Assembly (NCBI GenBank): GCA_003671275.1
Contig: QWPB01000024.1
Span: 91,226-155,225 of the forward strand
DNA length: 64,000 bases
Reading direction: 5' to 3'
Source: Planctomycetota bacterium
GTDB taxonomy: Bacteria; Planctomycetota; Planctomycetia; Planctomycetales; Planctomycetaceae
In this document: positions 1 through 8,776 of the stretch, one piece after another
Layout of the letters: each line of letters opens with the position of its first letter
How positions within the stretch are numbered: position 1 is the stretch's first letter
Position numbers and translations under genes: made by a program
The notes under the pieces: generated by a model
What the model saw: only the letters and a program-made list of their open reading frames with translations
Databases searched by the model: none
What the model was told of the DNA's origin: nothing

Positions 1-220
1 CCCACTTGCGTTCATCGATCTCGGATTGCAACTGAAAGTTGGCTGCGGAAAGCAGCATGGTCCGTTCAACCACGCGTTCTTCCAGGGAGTCATTCAGACC
101 TCGCAGCTTCTCGTTGGAGTCGAAGAGTTCCCGGCTCTTCTTCTCCAGAAGTTGTTCCGCTTCGATTCGGGCTCGTTTTTCGCGTTCGAGTCGGCGATGC
201 AGCAGCTCGATCTCTTCCAT
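1..220 (-). CDS. sensor histidine kinase, N-terminal part (runs off the window)
   Basis: Only the first 73 codons are present; the gene continues beyond base 1. The ATG at 220 opens a highly charged coiled coil (MEEIELLHRRLEREKRARIE...), a leader often seen in planctomycete and other environmental histidine kinases before the HisKA/HATPase domains. It starts 20 bases after the stop of the H-NOX gene. H-NOX proteins usually act through an adjacent kinase, so this is probably the H-NOX partner kinase. The kinase domains themselves are not visible, so the call rests on the leader and the context. Confidence 0.6.
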   Translation of the reverse strand, partial: MEEIELLHRRLEREKRARIEAEQLLEKKSRELFDSNEKLRGLNDSLEERVVERTMLLSAANFQLQSEIDERKW

Positions 221-240
221 GTCGAGTGGTCCTGATTGGA

Positions 241-783
241 TTAAATACGTTGCAACTCAAACCGGACGACTGTGCCTGTGCCATTTGACAGATCTTCCCG
301 AGTCACGCGGACCGCCTCTCGAAAATGACCAAAGCATCCGCGCAGCAGCCCCTCGGCCAGATCGCCCAGGGCCCGTTCCGACCGGTAGATTAAGACCAGC
401 TGGTCGCCCCCTTTTCGGATATGGGTGAATTTGGGAAGCTGGGCGTCCGGATACAGCTTGCAGACCTCTGTGTGAATCTCGCCATCCACGCTTTCGATCA
501 ACGAAAAGGCATCCGTCACGTGGGCGACCAGTTGGGCATAGGACCGAGCCAGAACCCCAAAGAGATGATGCACGAAGCTCAATAGCAACTCGCTCACCGA
601 AAGGCCCGTACCGGTACTCAACTGACTCAGAATGGCCATCAGCTCACGATGGTCATACGTTCCCACGGCAGTGTAGGCCCCCCCGGTGGCCAGTTGGGAA
701 TTCATGATGGCCTGGTCCACTTGTGAGGCTCCGAATTTCAGCTCGCTGAATTCCAGGAATTCGGTAAACACGATTCCTTTCAT
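241..783 (-). CDS. H-NOX (heme NO-binding, HNOB) sensor protein
   Basis: 180 residues, the normal length of a stand-alone H-NOX domain. It begins MKGIVFTEFLEF, typical of the family. His104 (in GEIHTEV) sits where the proximal haem ligand is expected, and Tyr133-Arg-Ser-Glu-Arg137 is the YxSxR motif that holds the haem propionates. H-NOX proteins bind NO (some also O2) and pass the signal to a kinase or cyclase; many control biofilm or EPS. The ATG at 783 follows an AGAGGG ribosome site. A response regulator lies upstream and a kinase downstream on the same strand, and all three follow the EPS operon. Confidence 0.93.
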   Translation of the reverse strand: MKGIVFTEFLEFSELKFGASQVDQAIMNSQLATGGAYTAVGTYDHRELMAILSQLSTGTGLSVSELLLSFVHHLFGVLARSYAQLVAHVTDAFSLIESVDGEIHTEVCKLYPDAQLPKFTHIRKGGDQLVLIYRSERALGDLAEGLLRGCFGHFREAVRVTREDLSNGTGTVVRFELQRI

Positions 784-914
784 GGCCCTCTTTCTGTGCT
801 GGCAGTGTGTTCGGCATCATCCGTGTGAAGCCGCAGGCGAGCACCATAATCGATTGGCCACACTAGCGGGAATCCTGGTTGTCTCGCCTGCGAAGGTCGG
901 GCAATGTCCGAAAT

Positions 915-1445
915 TCACGCCACTGTCCCCGCCGGGGGCTCCAGGGGCGATCTCGGCGTGGACTGCGGACTGGAGGGGGCCTTCCAGGGGTCGTTCTCTA
1001 ACCGGCGGTTCCATTCCCGCAGCAGATCGCGAATCGACCGCACTGCCGACAGAAACCCCCCGGGACGGGGTTCGCTCTGCGAACGCGTGGCGAACGATTC
1101 GACAATCTCCAGGAGTCGTGACACTTCCTCGGTATTCGACTTGTCAAAGGCTCCATCGCAACCCGCGTTGACTAGCCGTTTGAGAGTCCCATTGTCCAGA
1201 CGCGCCGAGAAGGCGACGATCAGGGCCTGCGAGTGCTCAGTTCGAATTGCCTCGGCCAGTTCCCCGGCCAGGGACTTGCCATGAAAATCATTGTCGATGA
1301 AGTACATGTCGAAGTCACCGGTCACGCTCGGCGACAACCGCAACTCGATTTGCAGCTCCGGAAACCGTTGCTGTAATTGAAACGCCAGCCATTCGGCGGC
1401 ATCCTGGTCATCGTCGATGACGAGGGCTTTGAGAGTCTTGTTCAT
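915..1445 (-). CDS. response regulator receiver-domain protein
   Basis: 176 residues. Residues 5-120 form a CheY-like receiver: acidic pocket Asp11-Asp13, likely phosphoacceptor Asp51 (YFIDNDFHG), Ser80 at the Thr/Ser switch position and Lys102 (DKS). The remaining 55 residues contain a short basic helix and a Pro/Ser-rich tail; no DNA-binding or enzymatic output domain is seen. The ATG at 1445 has GGAG 8 bases upstream. It lies 47 bases after the Wzc-like gene and 131 bases before the H-NOX gene, so it may be the receiver of the H-NOX/kinase pathway acting on EPS. Confidence 0.88.
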   Translation of the reverse strand: MNKTLKALVIDDDQDAAEWLAFQLQQRFPELQIELRLSPSVTGDFDMYFIDNDFHGKSLAGELAEAIRTEHSQALIVAFSARLDNGTLKRLVNAGCDGAFDKSNTEEVSRLLEIVESFATRSQSEPRPGGFLSAVRSIRDLLREWNRRLENDPWKAPSSPQSTPRSPLEPPAGTVA

Positions 1446-1492
1446 GGGTGGTCTCCATTTGAAGGGAATGGCGGTGGGGCGATTGTGGAACG

Positions 1493-3676
1493 CTATGCGG
1501 TCAGGGTTCCGTGGGTGGATTCGGCCAGAGTACGGCGGAAGTCATCCACCAGAAGCGGATCACTCGACAGAGCCCCGTTGAAAACCGTCCATGCCCGATA
1601 CGGGGCCAGACGGTTCAAATCCTTGAGTGACGGCTCCACGAAGCTGGGCAACTCACCGGCTGGCACAACACAAAGCACCTGATCGGCCAGGGCCACTCCC
1701 AGTCGCGCCGTCAATCGCTCGGGCAGGGGGCCCAGGTCGAGAATCACAAGATCACAGAGTGAACGCAGCTGATGCAGCAGCATTGCCAGGGGGCGATGCG
1801 AGACGTGAGCATCCGACAGTTGTTGACGGGCTCCAATAGGGAGTGTTCGCAATTCTCCCACAGCCGCTTCTTTCAAGGGGGCGGTCAGTTTGCCTTCCAG
1901 CAGGGCCTCCCGAACTCCAGGAGAGTGGATGGCCTCCAGGCGTTCCGTGATCTGCGGATTGTTAAAATCCGCATCGACCAGGATCGTCTTCATCGTGGCT
2001 TCCGAGAAGGCTTTCGCCAGCGCGATTGCCACGGTCGTACACCCGGAGCCGCGGCCAGCCCCGGTTACCGCCAGAATCTGTCCCCCGGGAGTGGCTCCGG
2101 ACAACAATTGCAGTTCGACTCGCAAGTGTTGAATCGCTCGCAGAAAATGAACTTCCACTTCCGGGAATTCACTGGAACTGGCGGGCAGAGCCCCTAACAC
2201 GGGAACGCTGGAACTCAGTTCATCGCTGTAGCGATAGCGTCGAAAAACTAGTCCATAGAGCACGGTCAACGCGACGCCTGCCAGCGAACCAAATACGCCG
2301 CCCGCTCCCGCAAAGGCCATTCGTTTGTCGGTTACAGGAGTGGCCGAGACATTCCCTCGCGACTTCACCTCCACGGTACCCGGCAGACTGTGTCGGCTTT
2401 CCACCCGGACCTGTTCCAGTGCCCGTCGTGTTTCATCCAGCAGGATACGGGACTCATCCCGCTCTTTGCGTAGAAATTCCAACTGGACCAGACGCTCGTT
2501 CAGATCGCGGGCTTCTCGCTGCAGATCATCTCGCCGGGTGATGAACCGGCCACGCAATGACTTCAGGTCATCCACGGTCTCCGCCTTGCCTCCACTGCCG
2601 CTGCTGGTCAGGGTTCCGGATGTTCCGAGGGTGGCCAGTTGCGATCGCCGGTCTTCAATCGCTGCGTCAATGACCTCAATACGGGCTTTCGTCTCTCGCA
2701 CGGCATGATGTTCCAGAGCGTGCTGGGTTTTCAGCACTGCCAGATCGGCGGCGATCTTGCTGCGTTCAAACAACATGTCGGCCATCGCATGGTCGAGTAC
2801 CAGCAGGCGTTTTATCTCGGCGTCCCCGATGTCCACGTTATTGGCTGCATCCGCCGCTTCCTTCGTCGCAATGGTCAATTCAAGGTCGGAAATCCGCTGG
2901 TCGACTTCCTCCGCCTGGGAGATCTTGCGGGTGTGGGCCATCCCGATTGATCCGGTGCCGTACTCGCGTCCTACCTTGAGAACCTTCTCGTCAAAATCGT
3001 TAAGGCGTTTGATGAGTAAATGCTCTCGTTCGGTCAACTCCTTCTCTCGCACGACATCATTCTGTCGAAGCTGCTCATCGTGCAGTGTGGCGTATGCCTC
3101 CAGAACTGAGTTCAGCAGGACTGCTGCGACCACCGGGTTTTCGTCGGCGGCGGTGACGGTGATCAGTCCGCCCTTTTTGTCCACCGCCAGGGTTTTTTTC
3201 AGAGTGCCCGCTCCGACGACTCCCGTTGGCCATTCCAGATCCTGCATCATGGGCAGTTGTATGGCCCGTTCCATCACGGGCATGCTGGTCAGGTATGCCA
3301 GCTCGGCAGCAACGAAGGCATCAAACAACCGTAATCTCGAATCATCGTTGTCGCTGTAAAGGATGTTCTGCTTATTCGGAAAAACCTGGATCGTGCCTCC
3401 GCTGACATAGATCGGGTGTTTTGAGTGATACCCTCCGAGGGCTCCGGCCGCTGCCAGCAAAATGGCCAGCGGGATGGCAAACTTCCAGCGTCCCCGCAAG
3501 GCACGCAGAACAATTTGAACGGGGTTCACGGCCTTGACCGGTTCCTCACCGTCCGGGCTCTCGGTCTGGTGATGGCGAATGGAATGATGCATCGGATCAA
3601 CCGCCAGAACCGCAGTCCCGAGAGCGGGGTCGGATGTCGCATCAGGGCAGGGCATCACCGGAGAGGAATTCGACAT
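1493..3676 (-). CDS. Wzc-like polysaccharide co-polymerase with degenerate BY-kinase-like ATPase domain
   Basis: 727 residues from the ATG at 3676; a TTG at 3718 could add 14. The order is: N-terminal transmembrane helix (about 65-83), Wzz-type periplasmic region with long coiled coils (about 200-430), second transmembrane helix (about 454-478), then a MinD/BY-kinase fold (about 510-720). Such proteins set EPS chain length and couple to Wzy-dependent export. The Walker A region reads GAGRGSGCTT (about 539-548), so the nucleotide-binding Lys is Cys; Walker A' (VDADFNNP) remains. There is no C-terminal tyrosine cluster. It closes the polysaccharide part of the operon. Confidence 0.85.
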   Translation of the reverse strand: MSNSSPVMPCPDATSDPALGTAVLAVDPMHHSIRHHQTESPDGEEPVKAVNPVQIVLRALRGRWKFAIPLAILLAAAGALGGYHSKHPIYVSGGTIQVFPNKQNILYSDNDDSRLRLFDAFVAAELAYLTSMPVMERAIQLPMMQDLEWPTGVVGAGTLKKTLAVDKKGGLITVTAADENPVVAAVLLNSVLEAYATLHDEQLRQNDVVREKELTEREHLLIKRLNDFDEKVLKVGREYGTGSIGMAHTRKISQAEEVDQRISDLELTIATKEAADAANNVDIGDAEIKRLLVLDHAMADMLFERSKIAADLAVLKTQHALEHHAVRETKARIEVIDAAIEDRRSQLATLGTSGTLTSSGSGGKAETVDDLKSLRGRFITRRDDLQREARDLNERLVQLEFLRKERDESRILLDETRRALEQVRVESRHSLPGTVEVKSRGNVSATPVTDKRMAFAGAGGVFGSLAGVALTVLYGLVFRRYRYSDELSSSVPVLGALPASSSEFPEVEVHFLRAIQHLRVELQLLSGATPGGQILAVTGAGRGSGCTTVAIALAKAFSEATMKTILVDADFNNPQITERLEAIHSPGVREALLEGKLTAPLKEAAVGELRTLPIGARQQLSDAHVSHRPLAMLLHQLRSLCDLVILDLGPLPERLTARLGVALADQVLCVVPAGELPSFVEPSLKDLNRLAPYRAWTVFNGALSSDPLLVDDFRRTLAESTHGTLTA

Positions 3677-3796
3677 GGGGCTGGCGTCTAAAGCGGTTTC
3701 CGCGTTCGTCGTCTGCAAGGGCAGGCAGGTGGGAGAGCACTCAACGGGGGAGGTGTTTTAGTCGGTACATCGAGGTGGCATTCCTCGGAAACCAGT

Positions 3797-4741
3797 CTAG
3801 CAGTGGGGTTCCATGGTGCGGGAAGTCAGGTCCCGTTCCCAAGCCACGGAGCGATCAGCACCTGGCCGGGAACGCCACCATGTGAGCACCACCACAGCGG
3901 CATAGACCGGGGCTGCCAGCCACAACCACGGACGCACAGCGATCCGCATAACCAGTTGCCCTCGCGTTCCGACAGTGGGTTGCTTGAGTTCGGGAAACTT
4001 CTGGATCAACTCCCGCGTACCACGACGGCTACGAGTCTTGATACGAATCAGGTCGCCCAGCGTTCGCGGAGGCGTCACCTGGATCGTGGTTCCGGGGACG
4101 GTGGTCCGCTCCTGGTCCGAGAACTTGCGACGGACGTATTCGTCGTCGGCTGTGATGGGAGGGAACTCACCCAGCCGGGCGTGCCCCTCTTCACTGACCG
4201 CATAGAGTCCCGCTCCCAGTCGACCGTTGTCGAAGTACGGCTGCTGCTCCCAGACCGAATAGAACGCCCAGACAAACCAGTTGCAGCGTCGCAAATCCCA
4301 TTCAATCGCGGGAGAGGCGGCCAGGCAGGTCCCACTCCGCAACAGATCGGCGGTGCGACGCAGTGCCTCAATCGAGATCACCACATCGGCGTCCAGATAG
4401 AATCGGGGAAATCCTGTGGCCGCTCGATCTCCCTGGTTGAGCGCTGCAATCTTGGAAGAAGTCGTCGTTTCGACGACCAGTACCTGACCGCCGAATGAGG
4501 AGGCGATTTCCGCAGTCCGATCGGTGCAGCCGTTACAGGCCACGATGATCTCCAGTTCATTGTCACGGGCCCCTCGGAGCAGGCTTTGCAGGCAGCGTCC
4601 GATGACGGCCTCTTCGTTGTGGGCCGGGATGACGATCGACATCTCCGGTTTTTCCGGAAGTTCGAGTGAGAACATCGGCATTGTCTTCGCGAAGCGATCC
4701 ACAACGGGCAGGGGCTCGGCTTTCAGGGTCTCAGCGGGCAT
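3797..4741 (-). CDS. glycosyltransferase family 2
   Basis: 314 residues. It has a GT-A fold start (MSIVIPAHNEEAVIGRCL) and a DXD-like YLDADVV after it, then a single C-terminal transmembrane stretch (RPWLWLAAPVYAAVVVL), so it is probably anchored at the cytoplasmic face of the inner membrane. The open frame extends upstream, but the ATG at 4741 is preceded by a strong GGAGGAA site and overlaps the acetyltransferase stop by 11 bases, so it is the likely start. It should add one sugar to the EPS repeat unit; donor and acceptor cannot be read from sequence. Confidence 0.88.
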   Translation of the reverse strand: MPAETLKAEPLPVVDRFAKTMPMFSLELPEKPEMSIVIPAHNEEAVIGRCLQSLLRGARDNELEIIVACNGCTDRTAEIASSFGGQVLVVETTTSSKIAALNQGDRAATGFPRFYLDADVVISIEALRRTADLLRSGTCLAASPAIEWDLRRCNWFVWAFYSVWEQQPYFDNGRLGAGLYAVSEEGHARLGEFPPITADDEYVRRKFSDQERTTVPGTTIQVTPPRTLGDLIRIKTRSRRGTRELIQKFPELKQPTVGTRGQLVMRIAVRPWLWLAAPVYAAVVVLTWWRSRPGADRSVAWERDLTSRTMEPHC

Positions 4742-5495
4742 GGTGGGTTTCCTCCGGGGTACCGTGGTTTGGTGTTTTTGCGGGTGACAACAGCTGGTCC
4801 AGTTCCGACCGTCGGGCCAGGACTTCAGACTGAGACAGATGCCACCAGTTCGAGGTGGCCAGGCGGGCGGCCACTTCGGGTGGGAATCGATCGCGCACCT
4901 TGCGGGCTGGTGCTCCGACCACAATTGCGAAATCCGGGACATCCCGTGTGACCACGGCTCCGGCTCCGATGACCGCGCCATGTCCAATTCGATGACACCC
5001 GGGAGTGACGATCACGTTGCATCCCATCCACACATCATGACCAATCACCAGGCTCCCTGGAGGCAGGTCTCCACTGGTGGCGACTCCGGGGGTGGTTTCA
5101 TAGAAAAAGGGATGCGTGGACAGTCGATCGAGCGGATGGTTTTGGGTGAACAATCGCACGCCCCGAGCCATGGACACGTACCGGCCAATGGAAACTCCGG
5201 GCGGAACCAGGGCGGGATCAAAGCATTCGCCGTAGCTATACGCTCCAATCGTCACTCCGTGGTAATTCGCCAGGAAGGTCCGGGCCGTGGCCGATCGCAT
5301 GGCTCCCCCTTCCAGCCGCATTGCCAGGGCGATCAGCACGCGGGCGACCCGCCAGCGCCGTTGACAGTTCAGCACGCGATAAAGCCAAAGCAAGAACGGT
5401 GCCAATGACGACCGCCGCAGTTCTGAATTTGCCGCAGCGCTCTCGCGCGACGATTCGATACCCGTCAGCGGTGTGGGAATTACCGAGCCACTCAT
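4731..5495 (-). CDS. hexapeptide-repeat (left-handed beta-helix) acyltransferase
   Basis: 254 residues. The C-terminal half has the isoleucine/valine-rich hexapeptide rungs (GHDVWMGCNVIVTPG, GHGAVIGAGAVVTRDV, VVGAPARKV) of the CatB/Vat/WcaF-type acetyltransferases; His in FTQNHPLDR fits the usual catalytic position. It probably O-acetylates a sugar of the EPS. The ATG at 5495 overlaps the stop of the preceding gene by ATGA, showing translational coupling. Confidence 0.88.
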   Translation of the reverse strand: MSGSVIPTPLTGIESSRESAAANSELRRSSLAPFLLWLYRVLNCQRRWRVARVLIALAMRLEGGAMRSATARTFLANYHGVTIGAYSYGECFDPALVPPGVSIGRYVSMARGVRLFTQNHPLDRLSTHPFFYETTPGVATSGDLPPGSLVIGHDVWMGCNVIVTPGCHRIGHGAVIGAGAVVTRDVPDFAIVVGAPARKVRDRFPPEVAARLATSNWWHLSQSEVLARRSELDQLLSPAKTPNHGTPEETHHAR

Positions 5496-5998
5496 GAGCG
5501 AGTCCTCTCGCGATCACGGCATACGGTCTCGATAAAACTCCGCAGATTGCCGATTAGCTCCGGTGAAGCTTCGGACGAGATTCGATTCGCAGGGGTGGTA
5601 CTCTCAAACTGATCGAGCAGAGTCGATAGCTCGGACTCATCTTGAGCGACCTGCACCATCCGTCGCGAACCAAACCGGTTCGCCGTTGCCAGCTGGTGAT
5701 CGTTGCGATGTTCTCCACAGCTGGCCTTTCTCGGCAGGACGAAGACGGGCTTTCCGATTTCCAGAGCTGAGAGAATCGTCCCGATCCCGGCGTGAGCCAC
5801 GACGAGGTCGCACTTCTCCAGGTGACGGCGAAACTCGGCGGGAGGCATCATTCGCTTCCAGTGAAGATGCTGGGGGACATAGCTTCCCTCTGCGATTTGA
5901 GCGACGATTTCGCCACGAGGGGCAATGGCCGCCCATTCATCGACCGCTCGAATCAATCGGTCAAACGGCAATTGAGTACCGACAGCGACGAAGATCAT
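5492..5998 (-). CDS. Alg13/EpsE-like glycosyltransferase catalytic subunit (GT28 C-terminal domain)
   Basis: 168 residues starting MIFVAVGTQLPFDRL, the typical opening of the GT28 C-terminal domain; the donor-site segment CDLVVAHAGIGTILSALEIGKP is clear. In the Alg13/Alg14 pair this half binds the UDP-sugar. The open frame extends upstream to 6286, but that part is a shadow of the Alg14-like gene; the ATG at 5998 overlaps that gene's stop as ATGA. It presumably works as a heterodimer with the product of 5995-6483. Confidence 0.9.
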   Translation of the reverse strand: MIFVAVGTQLPFDRLIRAVDEWAAIAPRGEIVAQIAEGSYVPQHLHWKRMMPPAEFRRHLEKCDLVVAHAGIGTILSALEIGKPVFVLPRKASCGEHRNDHQLATANRFGSRRMVQVAQDESELSTLLDQFESTTPANRISSEASPELIGNLRSFIETVCRDRERTRS

Positions 5999-6483
5999 AC
6001 GACGGCCCCCCAAAAGTGTGGTCCCGCAGGCGTGACGGGACCATGTACGACTTGGTGATTGGTGGCCAACTCCGCCCACTGCGTCAGCGTGACATCGGCG
6101 TGAGGAACCGCTAGCCGGGCGGAAAGCGATAGCTGTTCCGCATTTGCAATGCTGTCCAGAAAGATGGTTTTGGCTCCGATGAGCCTGCCAAAGCGAATGG
6201 CCCAGTATCCGGACGCCGCACCGGTGGTGATAACGATGTCTGGCTGAATTCGTAGAACAAGCCAGCCCACTCGCACCAGGAGCCACAACATTCGCAGTGG
6301 AGTCTTGGCATTGGCGTCCGGGAGCAGCCGGACCTCAGCCGGGGCCACTCCCAAGCTGTCGCACGGACCGACCGTTGCGTAGGTCACGTGGTGCCCGGCG
6401 AAGGCCGATTGCAGACGCTGCATCTGAATCCAATGGCCTCCTCCCGAGGCGACTGCCAGTATTCGTGCGGTAGGCATGTTCAT
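5995..6483 (-). CDS. Alg14/EpsD-like glycosyltransferase membrane subunit
   Basis: 162 residues. It starts with ILAVASGGGHWIQMQRL, the SGGGH motif typical of Alg14-like proteins, and has a hydrophobic segment (LWLLVRVGWLVLRIQPDIVITTG) that would anchor it. Alg14 recruits the soluble Alg13-like half to the membrane and contributes the acceptor site. It is coupled by ATGA overlaps to genes on both sides. A second ATG two codons in is equally possible as the start. Confidence 0.9.
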   Translation of the reverse strand: MNMPTARILAVASGGGHWIQMQRLQSAFAGHHVTYATVGPCDSLGVAPAEVRLLPDANAKTPLRMLWLLVRVGWLVLRIQPDIVITTGAASGYWAIRFGRLIGAKTIFLDSIANAEQLSLSARLAVPHADVTLTQWAELATNHQVVHGPVTPAGPHFWGAVV

Positions 6484-7721
6484 CTCTCGGCTCCTGCAAG
6501 TTGTTCCGCGTGCGAGGCGATGACGTCGTGGTACAACTCCGTCATCCAGTGAATCTTGTTTTCCCAGAGTCCGATGTCACAGGCCCGCTCGCGGGCTCCG
6601 GTTGACAGTCGAGCCAGTCGTTCTGGATCGTTTGCGAGTTGTCGGACGGCCACAGCCAGATCACGGGCCAGCTGTTGTGGTTCGTTCGCCGGAACGCGGA
6701 TTCCCGAGTTCTGATCTACGACATATCCCGGTCCGCCCCGGTCCGTGGTGATCACCGGTAGACCATGCCCCATCGCTTCGAAAACGACGTTCCCACTGGG
6801 CTCCCGGAAGCTGGGAAAGAGGAAAATGTCCGCTTGGCAGTAGAAGCGTTCCACTTCGGCCCGCAGCTGACGACCGTGAAATCGCACACGATCTCCAAGT
6901 TGCAACTCGTGAGCCAGTCGACGACAGGCGTCCAGATCTTCCCCGGCACCGATGGCATCGAGCGTGACGTGAGGCAGATCCTTCAGCTGCGCCATCGCTC
7001 GAATTGCATCCCGCAGCCCCTTGGTTCTGACCACACGTCCCACATAAAGAAGCCTGATTCCAGAATGTTCGCGTGGTGCAAGCCGGGGCATGAGTTGATG
7101 GATTCCGGTCTCCGCCGCCATCTCAAACCGCTGAATAGGAATCGACCGCAGCAGGTCTGCCACATAAGGTGCCACTCCGATCACAACATCCGCCTGGGCG
7201 TAACTCCTTCGCAGCCACGGGTCCATCCGCAGACGCAAGCGATCCATGTTGCGAAAGGAGGTGTACCAGGGGGCACCCCGACATTCGTCGGTAAAGCCCA
7301 TCGGGGTCTCCAGGCTGCCTGCCAGCGGCCCCAGGATGAACGGCACCCCCAGTCCCACCGCCGGACAGGGATAACGCAAGGCCAGCGGTCCGATCTGATG
7401 AATCACATCAAACGAACGCCCCGCGTGCAGGGTCATTTTGATCCAGCGTCGAGCTTGTCGATAGAACCGCACATAACCGGGTTTGAGCATGCTGGAGACA
7501 CGCTCCATCCGCCCTCCCCAGTGCAGGTCGGGCCAGGAAACGACTTCAATATTCGGAAGCTGTTCCTGGATGGCCTGTCGCCCGGGCCGCTGAAGCGTCA
7601 GTAGTGTGACATCGCAGTGCCGGGCGAGCCCCCGGACCCACTGAAAGCAACTCCACGATTCGCCAACGTCCGTGCCATCGCATCCGGGGGCCAGGATCAG
7701 GATTGAGGGTCGACCGTTCAT
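6480..7721 (-). CDS. glycosyltransferase family 4 (GT-B)
   Basis: 413 residues from the ATG at 7721, which overlaps the stop of the upstream GT2 gene (ATGA); the longer open frame to 7880 is not used. GT-B fold: N-terminal acceptor domain, then RLLYVGRVVRTKGLRDAI and the E(x7)E donor-site region FREPSGNVVFEAMGHGLPVITT. It has no signal peptide and should act at the cytoplasmic face on the lipid-linked EPS intermediate. The sugar specificity is unknown. Confidence 0.92.
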   Translation of the reverse strand: MNGRPSILILAPGCDGTDVGESWSCFQWVRGLARHCDVTLLTLQRPGRQAIQEQLPNIEVVSWPDLHWGGRMERVSSMLKPGYVRFYRQARRWIKMTLHAGRSFDVIHQIGPLALRYPCPAVGLGVPFILGPLAGSLETPMGFTDECRGAPWYTSFRNMDRLRLRMDPWLRRSYAQADVVIGVAPYVADLLRSIPIQRFEMAAETGIHQLMPRLAPREHSGIRLLYVGRVVRTKGLRDAIRAMAQLKDLPHVTLDAIGAGEDLDACRRLAHELQLGDRVRFHGRQLRAEVERFYCQADIFLFPSFREPSGNVVFEAMGHGLPVITTDRGGPGYVVDQNSGIRVPANEPQQLARDLAVAVRQLANDPERLARLSTGARERACDIGLWENKIHWMTELYHDVIASHAEQLAGAER

Positions 7722-8665
7722 CGTGCAAAGCTCTCCCGGATCGGCCACAGACTGCCAAAGTCGCGAACGACCCCGCCGAAATGATCCCGCCGTTTCCTCG
7801 CCGAAACGCTGCGTCCCACAAGGGAGGCCACGGCCCAGAACACCCAGCGAGTCATTTGAAAACTGGCCAGAATGAGCCACGCCAGCACAGCCGCCAGTCG
7901 TCCGCCATGCTTGCGATGCAGGCGGATCAAGCCATCGGTCAGCATCAGGTCACGACGATGACTGCACTGACGACTGCTCAGGCTGCCATAGTGTGTGATC
8001 GTGCCCACCGGCGAGAACCGCAGAATCCATCCGCCATTTGTAAACCGACGACACCAGTCGGTCTCTTCGCCATAACAGAAGAAGCTTTCGTCCAGCATGC
8101 CGATGTCACGAATCGCTGCAGTTCGGCAGAACATGTAACAGCCGGTGATGGTCTCCACGTCCCGCTCGCTGTTCCGGTCCCAATCGAGCATCTGGTACCG
8201 CCCCAGGAAGGCTGGCCAGCGGCACCGAAACAGGCCGCTCGACAGCAGTACCAGGTTCCACAACGTCGGATATCGACCACAGGTCAGCTGAACCGAGCCA
8301 TCGCCATTCAACACTCGACAGCCCAGGGCCCCGACTTCAGGGGCCTGTTCCATGTATTCCCAGGATCTCCGCAGCACCTGTTTGTGGATGACCGTATCCG
8401 GATTGAGCAGCAGGGTATACTGGCCCGTGGCCTGGGCGATGGCCTGGTTGTTGGCCGCCGCAAAGCCGACGTTGGTCGAATTGGCGATCAACCGGAACTG
8501 CGGAAATTCGTGGGCCACCATCTCCGGTGATCCGTCCGTCGACGCATTGTCGACAACGAATACCTCGGCCTTCATCGCCCCCAGTCCGAGGGCCACCGAC
8601 TGCAAACATTCGCGCAGCACATCCCGCGTGTTCCAGCTCACGATAATCACGGACAGATCGAGCAC
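7718..8665 (-). CDS. glycosyltransferase family 2 (rhamnosyltransferase-like)
   Basis: 315 residues from a GTG at 8665, which has GGGAG about 10 bases upstream and places LDLSVIIVSWNTRDVL at the N-terminus as in the family; an ATG at 8761 would add 32 residues of poor similarity. Recognisable are NPDTVI (DXD-like), the substrate-site CYMFCRTAAI and the catalytic-base region GEETDWCRR. The pattern resembles WbbL-type rhamnosyltransferases, but the donor is not proven. The C-terminus has one hydrophobic segment (WVFWAVASLVG). Confidence 0.87.
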   Translation of the reverse strand: MLDLSVIIVSWNTRDVLRECLQSVALGLGAMKAEVFVVDNASTDGSPEMVAHEFPQFRLIANSTNVGFAAANNQAIAQATGQYTLLLNPDTVIHKQVLRRSWEYMEQAPEVGALGCRVLNGDGSVQLTCGRYPTLWNLVLLSSGLFRCRWPAFLGRYQMLDWDRNSERDVETITGCYMFCRTAAIRDIGMLDESFFCYGEETDWCRRFTNGGWILRFSPVGTITHYGSLSSRQCSHRRDLMLTDGLIRLHRKHGGRLAAVLAWLILASFQMTRWVFWAVASLVGRSVSARKRRDHFGGVVRDFGSLWPIRESFAR

Positions 8666-8776
8666 GGTCGGTATTCTCCCAAGGGGAAGAGTGCTGGTTC
8701 GCAACCGCTGATGAATGAGGTTCAGACTCTTCGGAACGGGGTAATGCAAACGCGGTGCCACTCGCAGAAAGAGGCA

